Below, piece after piece: positions 12,301 to 24,200 of a stretch of DNA of 64,000 nucleotides (position 1 is its first letter; each line of letters starts with the position of its first letter). Origin of the DNA: Bolinopsis microptera. Taxonomy: Eukaryota; Ctenophora; Tentaculata; Lobata; Bolinopsidae. The position numbers and the translations under genes were made by a program. The notes beneath the pieces were generated by a model. It was not told the origin of the DNA. It saw only the letters and a list, made by a program, of their open reading frames with translations, and made no database searches. The DNA lies in contig NC_087079.1 in assembly GCF_026151205.1 (NCBI RefSeq), forward strand, positions 6,482,169 to 6,546,168, read 5' to 3'.

Positions 12301-14930
12301 AGATCTCAGAGATAGATTTGTTAGTTTAGAGTTTGTGAATTGGTTATTAAACCAACCCTTAAGAAAGAGAACGCTGATGTTGACAGTTTAAGTAACTATA
12401 GACCAGTATCGAACCTTTCTGCTATATCCAAGCTCCTGGAAAGAATTGTACTGAACCAGTTGAATGACCATCTGGACACAAACAACCTTCACTGCCCTGT
12501 CCAGTCTGGATACCGCCCACAGCACAGCTGTGAGACCCTTCTTGTCAGGATGACTGACGACATAAACAAGGAGATTCAAGCAGGTAACATCGTGGCTGTG
12601 GTACTCCTGGATCTCAGTGCAGCTTTCGACACTATTGATCACGAAATCCTCCTTGAGAAACTTTTCAAGCATTATGGTGTAACTGGGAAAGCCCTTCAAT
12701 GGATGAGATCATACCTTGAGAGCAGATATTTCTGTGTAAAGATTGGCGATACTATCTCGTCTCTTCTTGAACTCCTCTTTGGAGACCCTCAGGGATCCCT
12801 ACTAGGGCCCATCTTGTTTATACTCTACATTAAAGACCTTCAGAATATTGCTGCCAAATTTGGACTAGACATCCAGCTATATGCGGATGACTCTCAGTTA
12901 TACATATCTTTTCATCCAAGCTTCCCAAGCGAACTTGCAGATGTCAAAGATCGGATAAATAGATGTCTCTCGGAAATCAAGCATTGGATGGTTGGAAACT
13001 TTATGAAACTCAATGAGTCGAAGACAGAACTACTTGTCCTAGGCAAATCAAAAGTTCTTAAAGACTGCAAAATGGAGGTGACGATTCAGTTCGGAAACAC
13101 AACTATCACTCCAACTGAATGTAAAGGTGACAGCTGGAAGAGTCTTGGGGTAAAGTTTGATAAGTCTCTTACCATGGAAAGACAAATTAATAGTGTCAAA
13201 CAGAAATGCAGCTGGACAATGATGAATCTAAGGACGATTGGGCGCTATCTGGATGAAGGAGTGAAACTCATGATGGTAACACAGCTTGTAATATCAAAGC
13301 TCGACTACTGTAATTCTCTTTACATGAACCTACCAAAGACACGACTAAACAAGCTAAGATCAACCCTCAATGGTGCCATACGGTTCATCTACAATATCAA
13401 AGACCGATCAGAAGACCTACTTCCCTACTACAAGAGAGCACATATCCTTCCTCTTGACCAAAGGATTTTCTTTAAAGTCTGCCTGTTAACTTATAAAGCT
13501 GTGCATGGGATTGCACCGGCCTACATACAGAATCTTGTAGTGATTGAAAACCCATTGACAATAGCTAGTATAAGTACAAGATCAAAAGTAGAAGGAGATT
13601 GTTACAGACTAAAGACTCCTAAAACTACAAATAGTAAGATTGATCAACGTCGATTCACCAACTACGCACCAACTGCTTGGAACTCACTTCCCTGGAAGAT
13701 ACGATCACTACGCAACGTAGACAGTTTCAAAGGTACCCTTAAACATTATTTATATGACCGTATGTGATTAGTGCTGTTTTTTCTTTGGTCTTATGATTTG
13801 TTGTAGGGTGTATCTTTATTTATTAGTGCAATGTGTATTAACATATTAATAATCCTTCTTTTGATTCCTATAAGTAAATTATGTTACTTTTGAAGAGTTT
13901 TTTGGTGGTTTATTGTTAATCGTAGTGTGGTATTATATATCAATAAAGCTTCCTATGATTACTATATGATATATTTAAAGTTTTAATTTTTCCTAAATAG
14001 ATTTGTTTTTGAGATGATTTAGTTGTTTGTTGCTGGATATTTTCACCTCACCCTTTAGAACCGCTCTGACATGGTTAGTACCTGGCACTTGTGTCAGTTG
14101 CAAACCATATGGGCGGTATACAAGCACATTATTTCATTTCATTTCATTTCAATGCTGTAGACCAAAATTACTTAATGAATGTTAACAAAATATATACCCT
14201 GATTTACAGCTGTTCTCATGGACAAATGCCCGTTGTTTTTATACAATCCGCCACTCCAGTTAAACTTGATCGCTGTGGAATGCCTAGTCCACAAGCTATG
14301 ACAGCTTGAGAAACTGTTCTTGTAGTCACTCGCGAAGTTGAAGAGAAGGACAGTCACACCATTGCACTCCACTAGCAAGCTGGTCTCTGTTCGGGTGATT
14401 TGCCACACTTTTATCTGGTTACTTGAAACTCCATTCAGGGGCTGGGCTGCATCCCACGAGTCAGTCATGCATCGAGTGATCACGAGGATCCATCTGCTTG
14501 AGTTAAGATCCGTGCATTTGAAGTTGATGTACTGAGTTTCTTCTTCGGGGAAAATAAAGTAAACGGTTATGGGGGCTTCAACCTGATTCATGGTAGTCTT
14601 TAGTTCCAGGGTTTGACTTAACTCTAGGCTGTAGCTCTGTTGTAATTGTGGACTAATCCACCCTGTGAAATATAGTGGGTAAATATCAAACATTCGATTA
14701 CAACATAAATACATAAAAATGTACTTCAAAATTTGTATCGTGTACTACCCTTATTATAAAAATATTAATCGACGTGATCTCCTTCTTGAGTTAACGAAAG
14801 TCCAGCTAACCAAGTGATATCTGTAAATCCTTTTTATTAAGAACTATTTGTATTAAGATAAACCTGTTGATCCAAGGCACAGGTTTCCCATCCCTATAAG
14901 AACAATCACTAGCGTCAAACTGATCCACAT
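9400..14930 (-). CDS. Sushi-domain secreted protein, copy B (partial gene)
   Basis: Minus-strand exons: exon 1 (14930-14864) encodes a signal peptide beginning MWISLTLVIVLIGMG. Exon 2 (14662 to about 14230) encodes a domain I cannot name, with KVWQITRTETSLLVECNG. Exon 3 (9869-9699) and exon 4 (9588-9400) encode sushi modules. Exon 1 ends in phase 1 and joins exon 2 in frame (G|GG TGG); exon 4 ends at a donor (G|GTATGT), so more exons are expected to the left. The 4.3-kb intron between exons 2 and 3 contains a LINE on the opposite strand. The exon 2 donor is uncertain. Oddity: relative to copy A, exon 3 lacks six bases at its 3' end, which removes the fourth sushi cysteine. The product is probably secreted or on the cell surface; its function is unknown. 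Confidence 0.65.
10101..11315 (+). CDS. LINE ORF1 protein with CCHC zinc knuckles
   Basis: The first ATG in frame gives about 404 residues. The N-terminal half is charged and probably coiled-coil (MDDLKKLEEELDL). The C-terminal third has zinc knuckles: CYHCQQFGHMAKSQYC (CX2CX4HX6C), then CFYCAGAHTSKDC (CX2CX3HX4C), followed by another Cys/His cluster. This organisation is usual for nucleic-acid-binding ORF1 proteins of CR1/L2-type LINEs. It overlaps the next ORF by 73 bases in another frame, a common LINE arrangement. The frame is intact over its whole length. Confidence 0.8.
   Translation: MDDLKKLEEELDLINEKSFQGKKTLHEAKILTDIPTSNNKEHIFKVCKELYIIATRAIDLAKTSLVPLPEQDSQTLENIIKRQLSEVLPDLLKEAISVAAISPAESLQANLPIEKPLPARHTITIAKSPVNEDDTETTITNHEWTEVYSKDVKKSLKGVRVKDERVSNGTTVLSFTTEDDMKEAERALTQKCKSVKVNSKSVEPKKLDPKLTISDIHLDFDSKEKILDELLEKNTGMKDANVKVVYYDIKEKFAVIQLPIEAREVIRKCGDYIYLGLQRHRVYDRLHVVQCYHCQQFGHMAKSQYCKLKDASPTCFYCAGAHTSKDCENRIKNRTDRIKCSNCFNSKSATEKNAAKTHKAADNLCPFFIREKERVMSRTAGCTEQIKNAYRQRVKDQKMRLGRS
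11243..12391 (+). pseudogene. LINE ORF2 5' part: AP-like endonuclease
   Basis: Exonuclease-endonuclease-phosphatase domain with the expected motifs in order: FNVRSL near residue 29, MQET, LTGDFNFHVE, GTLDLVI and SSDHFLV. Such domains nick target DNA for target-primed reverse transcription. The frame runs past the endonuclease into a linker (KKPMPWLDLDLSLLRQKRRA) and then stops at 12391, where the reading continues in another frame. The region that usually separates linker and reverse transcriptase is much shorter than in full-length family members, so I infer a deletion near 12325-12340. Confidence 0.75.
12340..13767 (+). pseudogene. LINE ORF2 3' part: reverse transcriptase
   Basis: Reverse-transcriptase motifs are LLDLSAAFDTIDHEILLEKL (motif A), GDPQGSLLGPILFILYI (motif B) and YADDSQLY (catalytic YADD), followed by LGVKFDKSL and a normal C-terminal domain ending at YLYDRM. 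The opening residues (VIKPTLKKENADVDSLSNYR) are the usual start of the conserved region, but the upstream part is lost in the junction with the endonuclease frame. The motif B sequence GDPQGS in place of the more common GVPQGS is a small deviation. Confidence 0.8.
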
Positions 14931-15255
14931 TTTAGAATACTGGTTCACATCGCTTATAATAGTTTTAGTGTTTTAAGCAAAAACTAACTACTGAGCTGTG
15001 GGAATTTTTTTTTAAAACAAAAAAACTGATCCACATTTTAGGAGACTTGTTCACATCGCTTTAGATAACAGTGGAATCAAACAAAAATAAACTACGAATA
15101 ATTACGCAAAGAAAACTTCAACAAGGTCAGCTCCTGCAAATTAGGACTGACAATAATTTCACAATTTCTGGACGAAAAGCCGTTGTCGAGGAGTGAAATT
15201 ACTTTAATATCAGACCACTGAGATGGAATAATAATACAGGACTTGCAAAACTTAA
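14931..15255. other. 5' flank of sushi copy B with a partial duplicate of its start
   Basis: The sequence around 15024-15060 repeats the 5' end of copy B (CTGATCCACATTTTAG and TTCACATCGCTTTA recur from 14920-14960). This is a small local duplication of the promoter-proximal region including the MWIS start. No further gene is visible. Confidence 0.5.
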
Positions 15256-15305
<50 letters not shown>

Positions 15306-16300
15306 CACCCTGATTTTTTTTGTGAAACTTGGTTTCGAGATAGCAGTTGACCAACAAACTAGGACCAGTGACCAAACTTTTGAGGGGGTCCCGGACCCCA
15401 ACCGCCAAACGGTGCCCACGGGGCAGCCACGCCCATATTTGGTCCAAATCAGGCCCAATTTAGCCAAATACCCTGAACATGCCCAAAACCCAGATTTTAG
15501 GTGCTCTACTTGTAGCTAGTGGTCCCCTGAACTCGTATATGAAGTTTCATCAAGATTGGACAAAAAATGACTGAGTTATGAGCTAAAAACTATTTAGGCC
15601 TTTAAAAAAATTTGGCGGCCAAATTCTAAAATTTGCCGGGCATTTTTCAGAATTTGGCCGCCAAATTTTTTTAAAGGCCTAACTCAAAATTCTGTCCCAA
15701 AACTTAAGGTCATGAGACAATTCTACGTTGATTCTGAAAATTTCATGAAAAAATATTGAAACCCTATTGAGTTCTATTGTTTTGAGCGAAGTCAGTTTTG
15801 CAAATATCGCGAACTGAGATATGGGCGATTTTGTTCATTTTTTGCGATTATTTGAACACAGAATCCACAGTTAGGTAGATATTGAGCTGATAATCATAGA
15901 GAATGTGTAGTTTAGGCTTACCTTTTGTATAAAGTTAGTTTCATTCAAAAATATTGATATTTGACCAATTTATGGGCCAAAATCGATCAAATTTGGTGCG
16001 TATGCCCAAATATGAGCATATAGTTTTTAGCTCATAACTCAGTCATTTTTTGTCCAATCTTGATGAAACTTCATATACGAGTTCAGGGGACCACTAGCTA
16101 CAAGTAGAGCACCTAAAATCTGGGTTTTGGGCATGTTCAGGGTATTTGGCTAAATTGGGCCTGATTTGGACCAAATATGGGCGTGGCTGCCCCGCGGGCA
16201 CCGTTTGGCGGTTGGGATCCGGGACCCCCTCAAAAGTTTGGTCACTGGTCCTTGTTTGTTGGTCAACTGCTATCTCGAGTTTCACAAAAAAATCAGGGTG

Positions 16301-16373
<73 letters not shown>
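15256..16373. mobile_element. Poly-G-ended palindromic TIR element (1.1 kb)
   Basis: Begins with a run of about 48 G and ends with a run of about 70 C. The arms (roughly 15256-15598 and 16019-16373) are reverse complements, including TTCACCCTGATTTTTTT, TAGCAGTTGACCAACAAACT and GGTGCTCTACTTGTAGCTAG. CTTAA flanks both sides. The centre (about 15600-16015) is AT-rich and non-coding. It is the same family as the element at 45613-50544. The proline- or glycine-repeat frames over the homopolymers are artefacts. Confidence 0.75.
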
Positions 16374-17222
16374 TTAACTAAAAATATTGTAAAAGCTTTC
16401 TTGTCCAATGTTAAAATTGTCATTATTCTTAACTTGAAATTACGAAACGTGACAGAAAACAATGACATTTTCTAAGGTAGACCGCATTGAATTTTCATAA
16501 AGTCAGTTTGCGTTGTAGTGCATTGATCGTGTTACCGAAACTAAAGCCCTTCTTCTTACCAACAGCTTAAATACTTTTTAAGTTTCTGTGTTTGATAATA
16601 ATATGCCACATTAATGACCAAAACATAGTTATCCAGAGCATAATCATTATTGCTATTCTGTTGTTTTATCGAGAGAAAAAATGCAGCTGATTTCCTCCTG
16701 TTGTTGAAAAAATTGTTGAACGCCGCGCCGGCAAACAGACTGATTCAAGTATCTACTGGAACTGTAGAGAATGCGTAAAATTTTTAGATTTCATTACATA
16801 CATTACATACATTGAATCTTATCTAATTACTCATTCTAAAATGTCTCATTCTTCATATTTTACCTACTCACAATTATTAATCTCAGACACGTGAAATAAT
16901 TTCTCTGCACTTATTTTGACTTGGTGATGTGTGCGAATAAGACTATTGAGTAATGAGTATTTGCTGTGATCATACGAAGGAACTAGCACTTTAGCACTAC
17001 CGAGACACAAATATTGCTGTACATTATACAATGTATATATTGAAATCTTTTTTAACGGTTTTAACAGTAGAACCGCGTGGAAAGGGAAAAAACCGTCAAA
17101 GATCGGAGTTTTAGTTGTAAATAGGGGTTTGTAAATGATGATTTTGAATCACAACCGTCAATTAACTCTGGCAGCAGCTTTACTACCTCCTATTTCAGCA
17201 GCTTTACCACCTCCTATTTCAG
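16374..17222. other. No gene recognised upstream of the NDPK exon
   Basis: AT-rich sequence. I looked here for the remaining nucleoside diphosphate kinase exons (the N-terminal KPDGV region) and did not find them. Two copies of CCTCCTATTTCAG (about 17186 and 17210) precede the exon; either is a plausible splice acceptor. Confidence 0.4.
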
Positions 17223-17422
17223 GACGACAAATGTTGGGTGAGACAAACCCTCTGAACTCCAAACCTGGTAGCATCCGAGGAGACTACTGTATCGATATGG
17301 GTAAGAACATCTGTCACGGCAGCGACTCCGTGGAGAACGCTGAGAAGGAGATTGCAATGTGGTTCGGGGAAGGTGAGGTACAGAGCTACGTCCAGTCTAA
17401 CTCCGTCCACATCTACGAGTAA
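17223..17422 (+). CDS. Nucleoside diphosphate kinase, last exon (isolated)
   Basis: Translation from the acceptor at 17221-17222 gives RQMLGETNPLNSKPGSIRGD, then the stretch NICHGSDSVENAEKEI, and ends IYE-stop. This is the C-terminal region of NME/NDPK enzymes, which transfer phosphate between nucleoside triphosphates and diphosphates via a phosphohistidine. The active-site His in the HGSDS motif is present. Length and the terminal YE match the family. I found no upstream exons in the window, so this is either the last exon of a gene with a very long preceding intron or a stranded duplicate exon. The frame is intact and there is no poly(A) tail of a processed copy. Confidence 0.7.
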
Positions 17423-18219
17423 AGATCACTTGATGTGTCACGTGGTGCGCGCAGGTCACGTGCAGTTTTGCACGTGTGACTGTGACTGTCGGGAATGACT
17501 AAGTCAGTCGAACCAGTGCCGCACAGCTCGAAGATTTTTAGCCTTTAGGATCTTTTAAATGTGAAAGTATGTTATTTATTCGTGGGTTAGCTTGCAAACT
17601 TAGCATATTTGTGTTTTATTGCTTAAAAGCAAAAGTTTAAATAACACGTACACCCGATGTATAACAGTTTATCCTTCCCCCAAATTTTAAGATTTTCCGG
17701 AACAGTTCTCTAACAAAAAACAAAGGTTGAATAAATAACTCAAAAATTTGAAACATGTGACTTACGCACATAGTTAAAGAAAACAGCAGTTCTAGTCAAT
17801 AAGTGTCGAATGTTAGTTTCCAATATTTTCAACACTGTTCAACATTCAAGCTGCAAGAAGAAATAATTAACATTCGACATATTCTATGCGGCCCATAAAC
17901 AACCGCCCAATCATTCAACTTGGTTGTACCACATTGACTGTCGGCAAATTCGATGGTAAACTAAGTTACGTTTGAGGGGTTTGCTGATGATTGGTAAAAG
18001 AAAAATACACATTTAATAATCGCCATTCAAAAATCAGTCTTAACATCCCCTTTTAACAAAGATGACAATTTTCTTAGTAAATTTCAACCAATTATCAATT
18101 CATCCCCTTTTAGATGAAAATTACATAAATTATAAAATTATATGATATGTACATTGTAATGGACCTCCAACACCTTTTAAGAGCCTGTAACACCTGTAAC
18201 TACAACAATAGGATGATAG
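17423..18219. promoter_or_regulatory. Upstream region of NAGPA with three CACGTG sites
   Basis: Between the NDPK stop and the NAGPA start codon lie GTCACGTGG (17437-17445), GTCACGTGC (17455-17463) and GCACGTGTGAC (17470-17480). The last two can pair as a hairpin. CACGTG E-boxes of the GTCACGTG type are the core of the vertebrate CLEAR motif in lysosomal gene promoters. A link to NAGPA regulation is only inference, since the sites are about 750 bp from the ATG and also lie just after the NDPK exon. Confidence 0.3.
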
Positions 18220-21200
18220 ATGTTTAACCATGTGACGGTATGGTTACTACTACTCACACTCCTACCCCCCACCACACCCTCTGATCTCTCGCCCTACTCC
18301 TCCTCCTCCTCTCACGGTTCACCCAGATCTCTCAGATTTGTGAAGCAGTGCCATGACAACAAGACTCTTACTGAGACGTTTGAGGTTTGTTTTAGAGTTT
18401 TATTGGTTTAGTTTTAGAGTTTTATTGGTTTAGTTTTAGAGTTTTCTTAGTTTAGTTTTAGAGTTTTATTTGTTTAGTTTTGAATTTAATGTGAGATTGT
18501 CACTGTGTGGAATGTTGTGAGTTAAGTTTAGGGATTTCTGAATGCACGAGTAGTTGCTCCAATAGGCTCCAATTAGAGAGAAGGAAAATTAATAGGAACG
18601 TGTGTAGAGTTAATTTCATTCGTTCAGACCGTATTGCTACTTTGAGTCTGCATACATTAATTCAAGAACCATGTTTCTGTGAATTTAAAAGCAAAAACTA
18701 ATAACTTGGTGAACAAAATAAAACAATCCTTAATGTTATTTTAAAGAAATGAAATAATAAAGTTATCAACAGTTACCAAAGTGTATGATGCAATCGAAAG
18801 CACGGGGAACATAATATAGAATAGGTCCAATCACGTAGGATACGACCATTGGGAGATCTTTAGTCTGAAAACCAAATTTCCCTCCGGGTAGCTTAGCGTT
18901 AAGTTTGGCGGCCATATCACCCCATTCCACCGATGTGATTCCAATTCCACCGTCACATTCTGCCTCATCCTCACAGGAATTACAGTCGCAGTACCCATCA
19001 CACCAGTCCGTTTCGTAGAGTGTTCTGGAACCGTCCTTACAGGGTATCCTGTCATCACCCGCATCCCCATCATTCTCCTCCTCCTCAGTTTCATCAGCTT
19101 GAGTCACTCCGAGTCTTATCATCGCCACCAACATCAACAACAGCAGGAACTTCATCTTTGGATGTGCTCTTTAAAAGTAGTTAAATCACAGGAGAACTTA
19201 GAAATATGGGATTGTCTGGGTCATGGGAGGACGTAGTTATATAGTGAATTTGGACGCATGACTGGAGCGAGCGGGGCTATTGTCCAGTTAGTGTTCATCA
19301 ATAACAGCATTGTTTGAGTTCTGGGCGGGGTACATGTGGTGCTTTTTTGTGGGTACCTCTGTCTTTGTTCAACCTCCTGATCATATTTCGGTGCGAGTCA
19401 CCCGGAGCATTATTTGCACGTGTTGGTAGTTCTACTCTTCCAAACAAATCTCACAGTGCTCTCAATGAAAACGTGCTTTTCATTCTACTCCTCTCTGTTA
19501 GTTCAGCTGGTTCTTTATTAGGTCAGTTTTTATTCTTCCACGACTCGAACATTCAGTCTTTGTGGCAATACACGTGCATTAATTATTGGTTGGAGTAAGC
19601 TGGTTCAGTTGTAAAAGTGGTATTAGGTGGAAATTTGGATGGTTTGAACAAAAAATAATATTGTCCTGCATTCTTTTCCTGGATGTGGTCAGGTGTTTTC
19701 AGTAGAACAGGGAGAACAGTGGTGGAAGAGCAGCTGTTTGCTTCCTATTATCTCTCAGGGCAACAGTATAGAGAGCTGAGCTGGCTAAATCTAAATATTT
19801 GATGAAATAATTTTGGTTTTTTGGAGTAGAGCTAGAATGCAATGGGTTGGCCGTGATTTATTATAGGGTGTTGATGATATTATGTGCAAATAAAGCCCTT
19901 CCCACATCCCCATGGAATCTTTTTTATACTTAATATTGCTACAATCTTGTTATCCCCTTATCCAAACTTCAGCCTTACAACACCTTTTATTAGTTTAGTA
20001 CGAGGTTAGGGTTGTATTTTGTGGATTTTTATAATATTGTTAAGTTGTGGTATTTGGGATATTATACCGGACCACGATGTATTATATGGGGACTAACCGC
20101 CACATGGCTAGATTAAAATATTAAAATATTAATAAGTATATAATACAACTAGAAATCCGGGGGGGGGGGGGGGCAACCATATTAAAGTATATTAAAGTAT
20201 ATCCCCGGGTCAAAATCGGAAAAAATCCTACATTTTAATATACTTTAATATACCTACAATTAGAAGATTTATATTCTTCGTTAAGATTTACATTATGAAC
20301 TATATTTTTCACTCAGATTCGCAAGATAAGCCTGTTTTAGGACTAGTACATGAATTTCCATCCAGATTGGTTAAAAATTGGCTGAGCTATGAGCTTAAAA
20401 AAATATGCCCACATTTGGGCATACGCTTTTACCCAAATTCGCTTTTGCCCAAATTCGATAAAATTTTAATATTTTTTAATGAGACTAACTCTATGTGAAA
20501 GATATAACTCAGTGTTTGTTGAATATAGTGGATACTAAGTAAAAAGACCTCCATGAACAAAATTGGGAAAATTGCACATAATATCTCGGTTAGGAATACT
20601 AGCCAAAATGACTTCATTAAAATTGAAATAACTCCATCAGTTTTCAATATTTTTTTAAGAACTTTTTGGAATCGATTAAGAGTTGCATTTCAAGCTTATT
20701 TTGGACGACAATTTTTGATGTAGGCCTCCAAGGAGATAGGGATATATTTAAGTATATTGTAGGTATATTAAAGTATATCCCCGGGTCAAAATCGGGAAAA
20801 ATCCTACATTTTAATATACTTTAATATGGTTGCCCCCCCCCCCCCCCCCCAATCCGCTAGTCGAAAGCTTTGTTCGAGGAAATTTTAAAATTCAGTTTTG
20901 TTTTAATTTCTCTTCATCATCTAGCACTTAGCAGTAGCTCTGTACCGTAAAAAGTATGGATTTTATGTATGAATAAAAATTCTAAGAATGTTATCCTTTT
21001 TCTACAGCCCTGCTAAAAATGGCGAGGTTTCAACTCTATTTGCGAGCTGAAATTGGTGACATTGCAGGGGTCAGGTTTTGGTCCGTTGCCGGGGGGATTT
21101 CATAAAGTTTAAAATATAACATATATATACGGACCGTAGATCATTTTATTTGTTGACACCGTTTTGTTGACCCTGCATAGAATATTTCAAGAACTAGATA

Positions 21201-24200
21201 CATGTTTATGTGAATCTAAACATTTTAATGGAAGTTGAGTAGGAACAAAATAAAACGATTCTTGATTTTATTTTAAATGTATGTAAAATAAAATGATACA
21301 GTTAACAGTATTGGTGCAAGATGCAGATCCAAGCACGTTGCACAAAATAGGCGATCTCCCAGGGAAGATGGTGCGTCATTACTGCCACTTTTCCTCCGGG
21401 TAGCTTAGCGTTAAGTTTGGCGGCCATATCACCCCATTCCACCGATGTGATTCCACTTCCACCGTCACATTCTGCCTCATCCTCACAGGAATTACAGTCG
21501 CAGTACCCATCACACCAGTCCCTTTCGGAGACTGTTGTGGAACCGTCCTTACAGGGTATCCTGTCACCAGCCGCATCCTCCTCCCCCTCCTCCTCACCCT
21601 CACCACCTTCTTGAGTCACTCCGAGTCTCATCATCGCAACCAACATCAACAACAGCACGACCTTCATCTTCGGATGTGTTCTTTAAAAGTAGTTATATCA
21701 CAGGAAAACTTAGAAATATGGGATTGTCTGGGTCATGGGAGGACTATATAGTGAAAATTGAACGCATGACTGGAGCGAGCGGGGCTATTGCCCAGTTAGC
21801 GTTCATCAATAACAGCATTGTTTAAGTTCTGGGCGGGGTACATGTGGTGCTTTTTTGTGGGTACCTGTACCTCTAACCTCTGTCTTTGTTCAATCCCTTT
21901 CTCTGTGCGAGTCACCCGGAGCATTCTGTACACGTTTTTTTATTTATAATCCTTCCAGCAAATCTTACGGTGGAAACGTACTATTATATTATACTCCTAT
22001 GTTCACTGTTTAGAACGGCTAGTCTGCTGGTTCTTTGTTTTTATTATTCCACGACTCGAACCTCGGTCTTTGTTCTTCGTCAGCTTTCCTGACCAGGTTG
22101 CAAACACGTGCATTAATTCTTGGTTGAAGTGAGCTAGTTCAGATCTTAACGTGGTAATTTGTACGGTCTGAAAATAAAGAATATTCTCCTGGCACTCTTT
22201 ACCTGAATGTTGTCAGGTGTTGTAAGGTAGGATGGTATTGTTATAGAGCTTTGTTTGGGGTTTAAGCTTCCCATTCTCCTTGATAACAACAGTTAGTCGA
22301 GGTGACCATGTAAAAATAATTGACAAAATATGAGCTGGTTTTTTTGGAGTAGAGCTAGAAACACGCACTGGGGTGGCCGTGATTCTAAAGGTTTTGATAT
22401 GTGCTAATATCCCACTCTCCCACGAAATTCTTTCTAACAAGGATATCTTGAATACTGATACAATCTCGTTCTCCTCCTGTCCAAGCCTCACCTAACTTAA
22501 CACCCCAGGTAGCAGAACAGAGCACTCAAGGTGCTCCCTTAAAAGTCAAGACATTCGAGGATGACATTCCCAACTCCTACCCTCACCGGTTCGCTTACGG
22601 TCACGTGGCTGTTGTTTCAAACCCACGTGACACACTCTCTTTCTACGAACCTGATATTATTGGTGAGACTTATAAACTGGGCCTTTTTGTAGCTTAGGGT
22701 GCATAAATTAACACTCTGTGAATAAAATTGCAGTATTTTCTTAAACGTCCTTATAATACTATACTTCCAGCAATTTACTAATTACATACTACTAATTAAA
22801 TTATTGCTAATTATTTAATAGATGCTCCTGCATAACTACATTACCCCGTATTTCCCCAGGATCCTGTACCTCGAACCCCACCACCCAACATTTCCTAACA
22901 GAGTCAGCTAAACAATACAACTGTATCTACGCTAGTAACGGGGGATTCTTTAACACGACTACTGGTAACTGCCTGGGGAACATGTACAGTGATGGTCGTC
23001 TCGTCATCAATGGTATGTTACTGAGAGTTACTAATAGTTACTAATGGTTACCGAGAGTTTATTTAAACGAAGTCCCCTTTCGCGTTTATACCTGAGATTT
23101 TTGATAATCACTTGTTTTTATCAACTTCAAGTTTTGATATTTTGCAGTCGGAAGGATTTAATCACGTAAACTAGAGATTATAGATTATGTAGATTATGTA
23201 AGGGGGGTTCGAATGGTGAAAAATGGTGACATTTTACAATTTGGAAACTCGATCACCATAAAAATCTGGGAGGGGCTCTACTGCTCTTATCTCGAAGCAC
23301 TCTACTGTTTTTGTGTTTTACTATTCTGTTAATTCTATGGCTGGAATGTTGGTATAATTTCCACTTGAGTAGCTCAATCCTTTACTTCTTACGCTTCGAT
23401 TTCTGAGTTCTGACACTGCAATTATTAATAGTTTTATACCTACTCACGGCACATATTTTTAACATGGCTAAAGTTACAACATATTTGAAGATATAATGAA
23501 GTTACATTTACATCTGATAGAGATAACACTTTGTGGAAACGATTAATCATGTTGTTAAAAACACTCAGTTCATTTAATTACAATATTGTAACACACTGGT
23601 TACGGTAAATGATCACGTATCAAGTCAATAAAGTCAAACGAGAATTCACCATAAACATGAAACAAACTATTCACTATTGGAACCCCCTAGTATGTACAGT
23701 ATGCATGCTCCACATTAATAAAATATCCACACAGGTAAAGGAATAATGAACCCCAACCTTGGTATTCTACGTAACGGTACCATAGTTGTAGGGTACCTGA
23801 CACAAGATCACATTCTCAACCTGGAGTGGGTTAACTTGGTACAGGGTATCATTTGGCTGGTCAGGGATGGAAAGGTAGGTTTGTAATCTTATCGTTCGGA
23901 GTTGGCCGCGTGGTCGGTGAATATTAGGTAAAACACCCAATTACAATCGGAATTCGCATTAAAAACGAGGGAAGTTTCAGTTTGACTTCAGAGTGATCTC
24001 TCTTTTTTTTTAAAGCTTTGCTAATAACCCTTGTATCCGTTATTGTATCCCAGCTAACGTGTTAACCCCCTTATTTCCCTAGAACTACGTTGACGAAGCT
24101 ATGACGATGGAATGTGACGACCTGCAGACCACTGGTGACATGGAGAGGTTTGTCAGCACTAACTCCGCCCGGACAGCTGTTGGGCATGATAAGGACGGGA

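Larger units (their letters stand above)
10000..14150 (+). mobile_element. L2/CR1-like non-LTR retrotransposon, internally deleted
   Basis: Contains ORF1 (10101-11315), an endonuclease segment (11243-12391) and a reverse-transcriptase segment (12340-13767). The 3' UTR ends in an ATTTC microsatellite (14130-14150), the type of short-repeat tail seen in CR1/L2 LINEs. The 5' boundary is not defined; about 10000 is an estimate. It is inserted in the intron of sushi copy B, on the opposite strand. The ORF2 halves are out of frame and connected by a deletion, so the copy is dead as an autonomous element. Confidence 0.8.

Noticed and set aside
15199-16468. Proline- and glycine-repeat reading frames over the poly-G/poly-C runs
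   Set aside because: They are translations of homopolymers inside TIR ends, on both strands, with no gene context.
21417-21825. Plus-strand Ser/Pro-rich frames over the LDLa-like genes
   Set aside because: They are antisense shadows of the acidic and cysteine-rich minus-strand genes.
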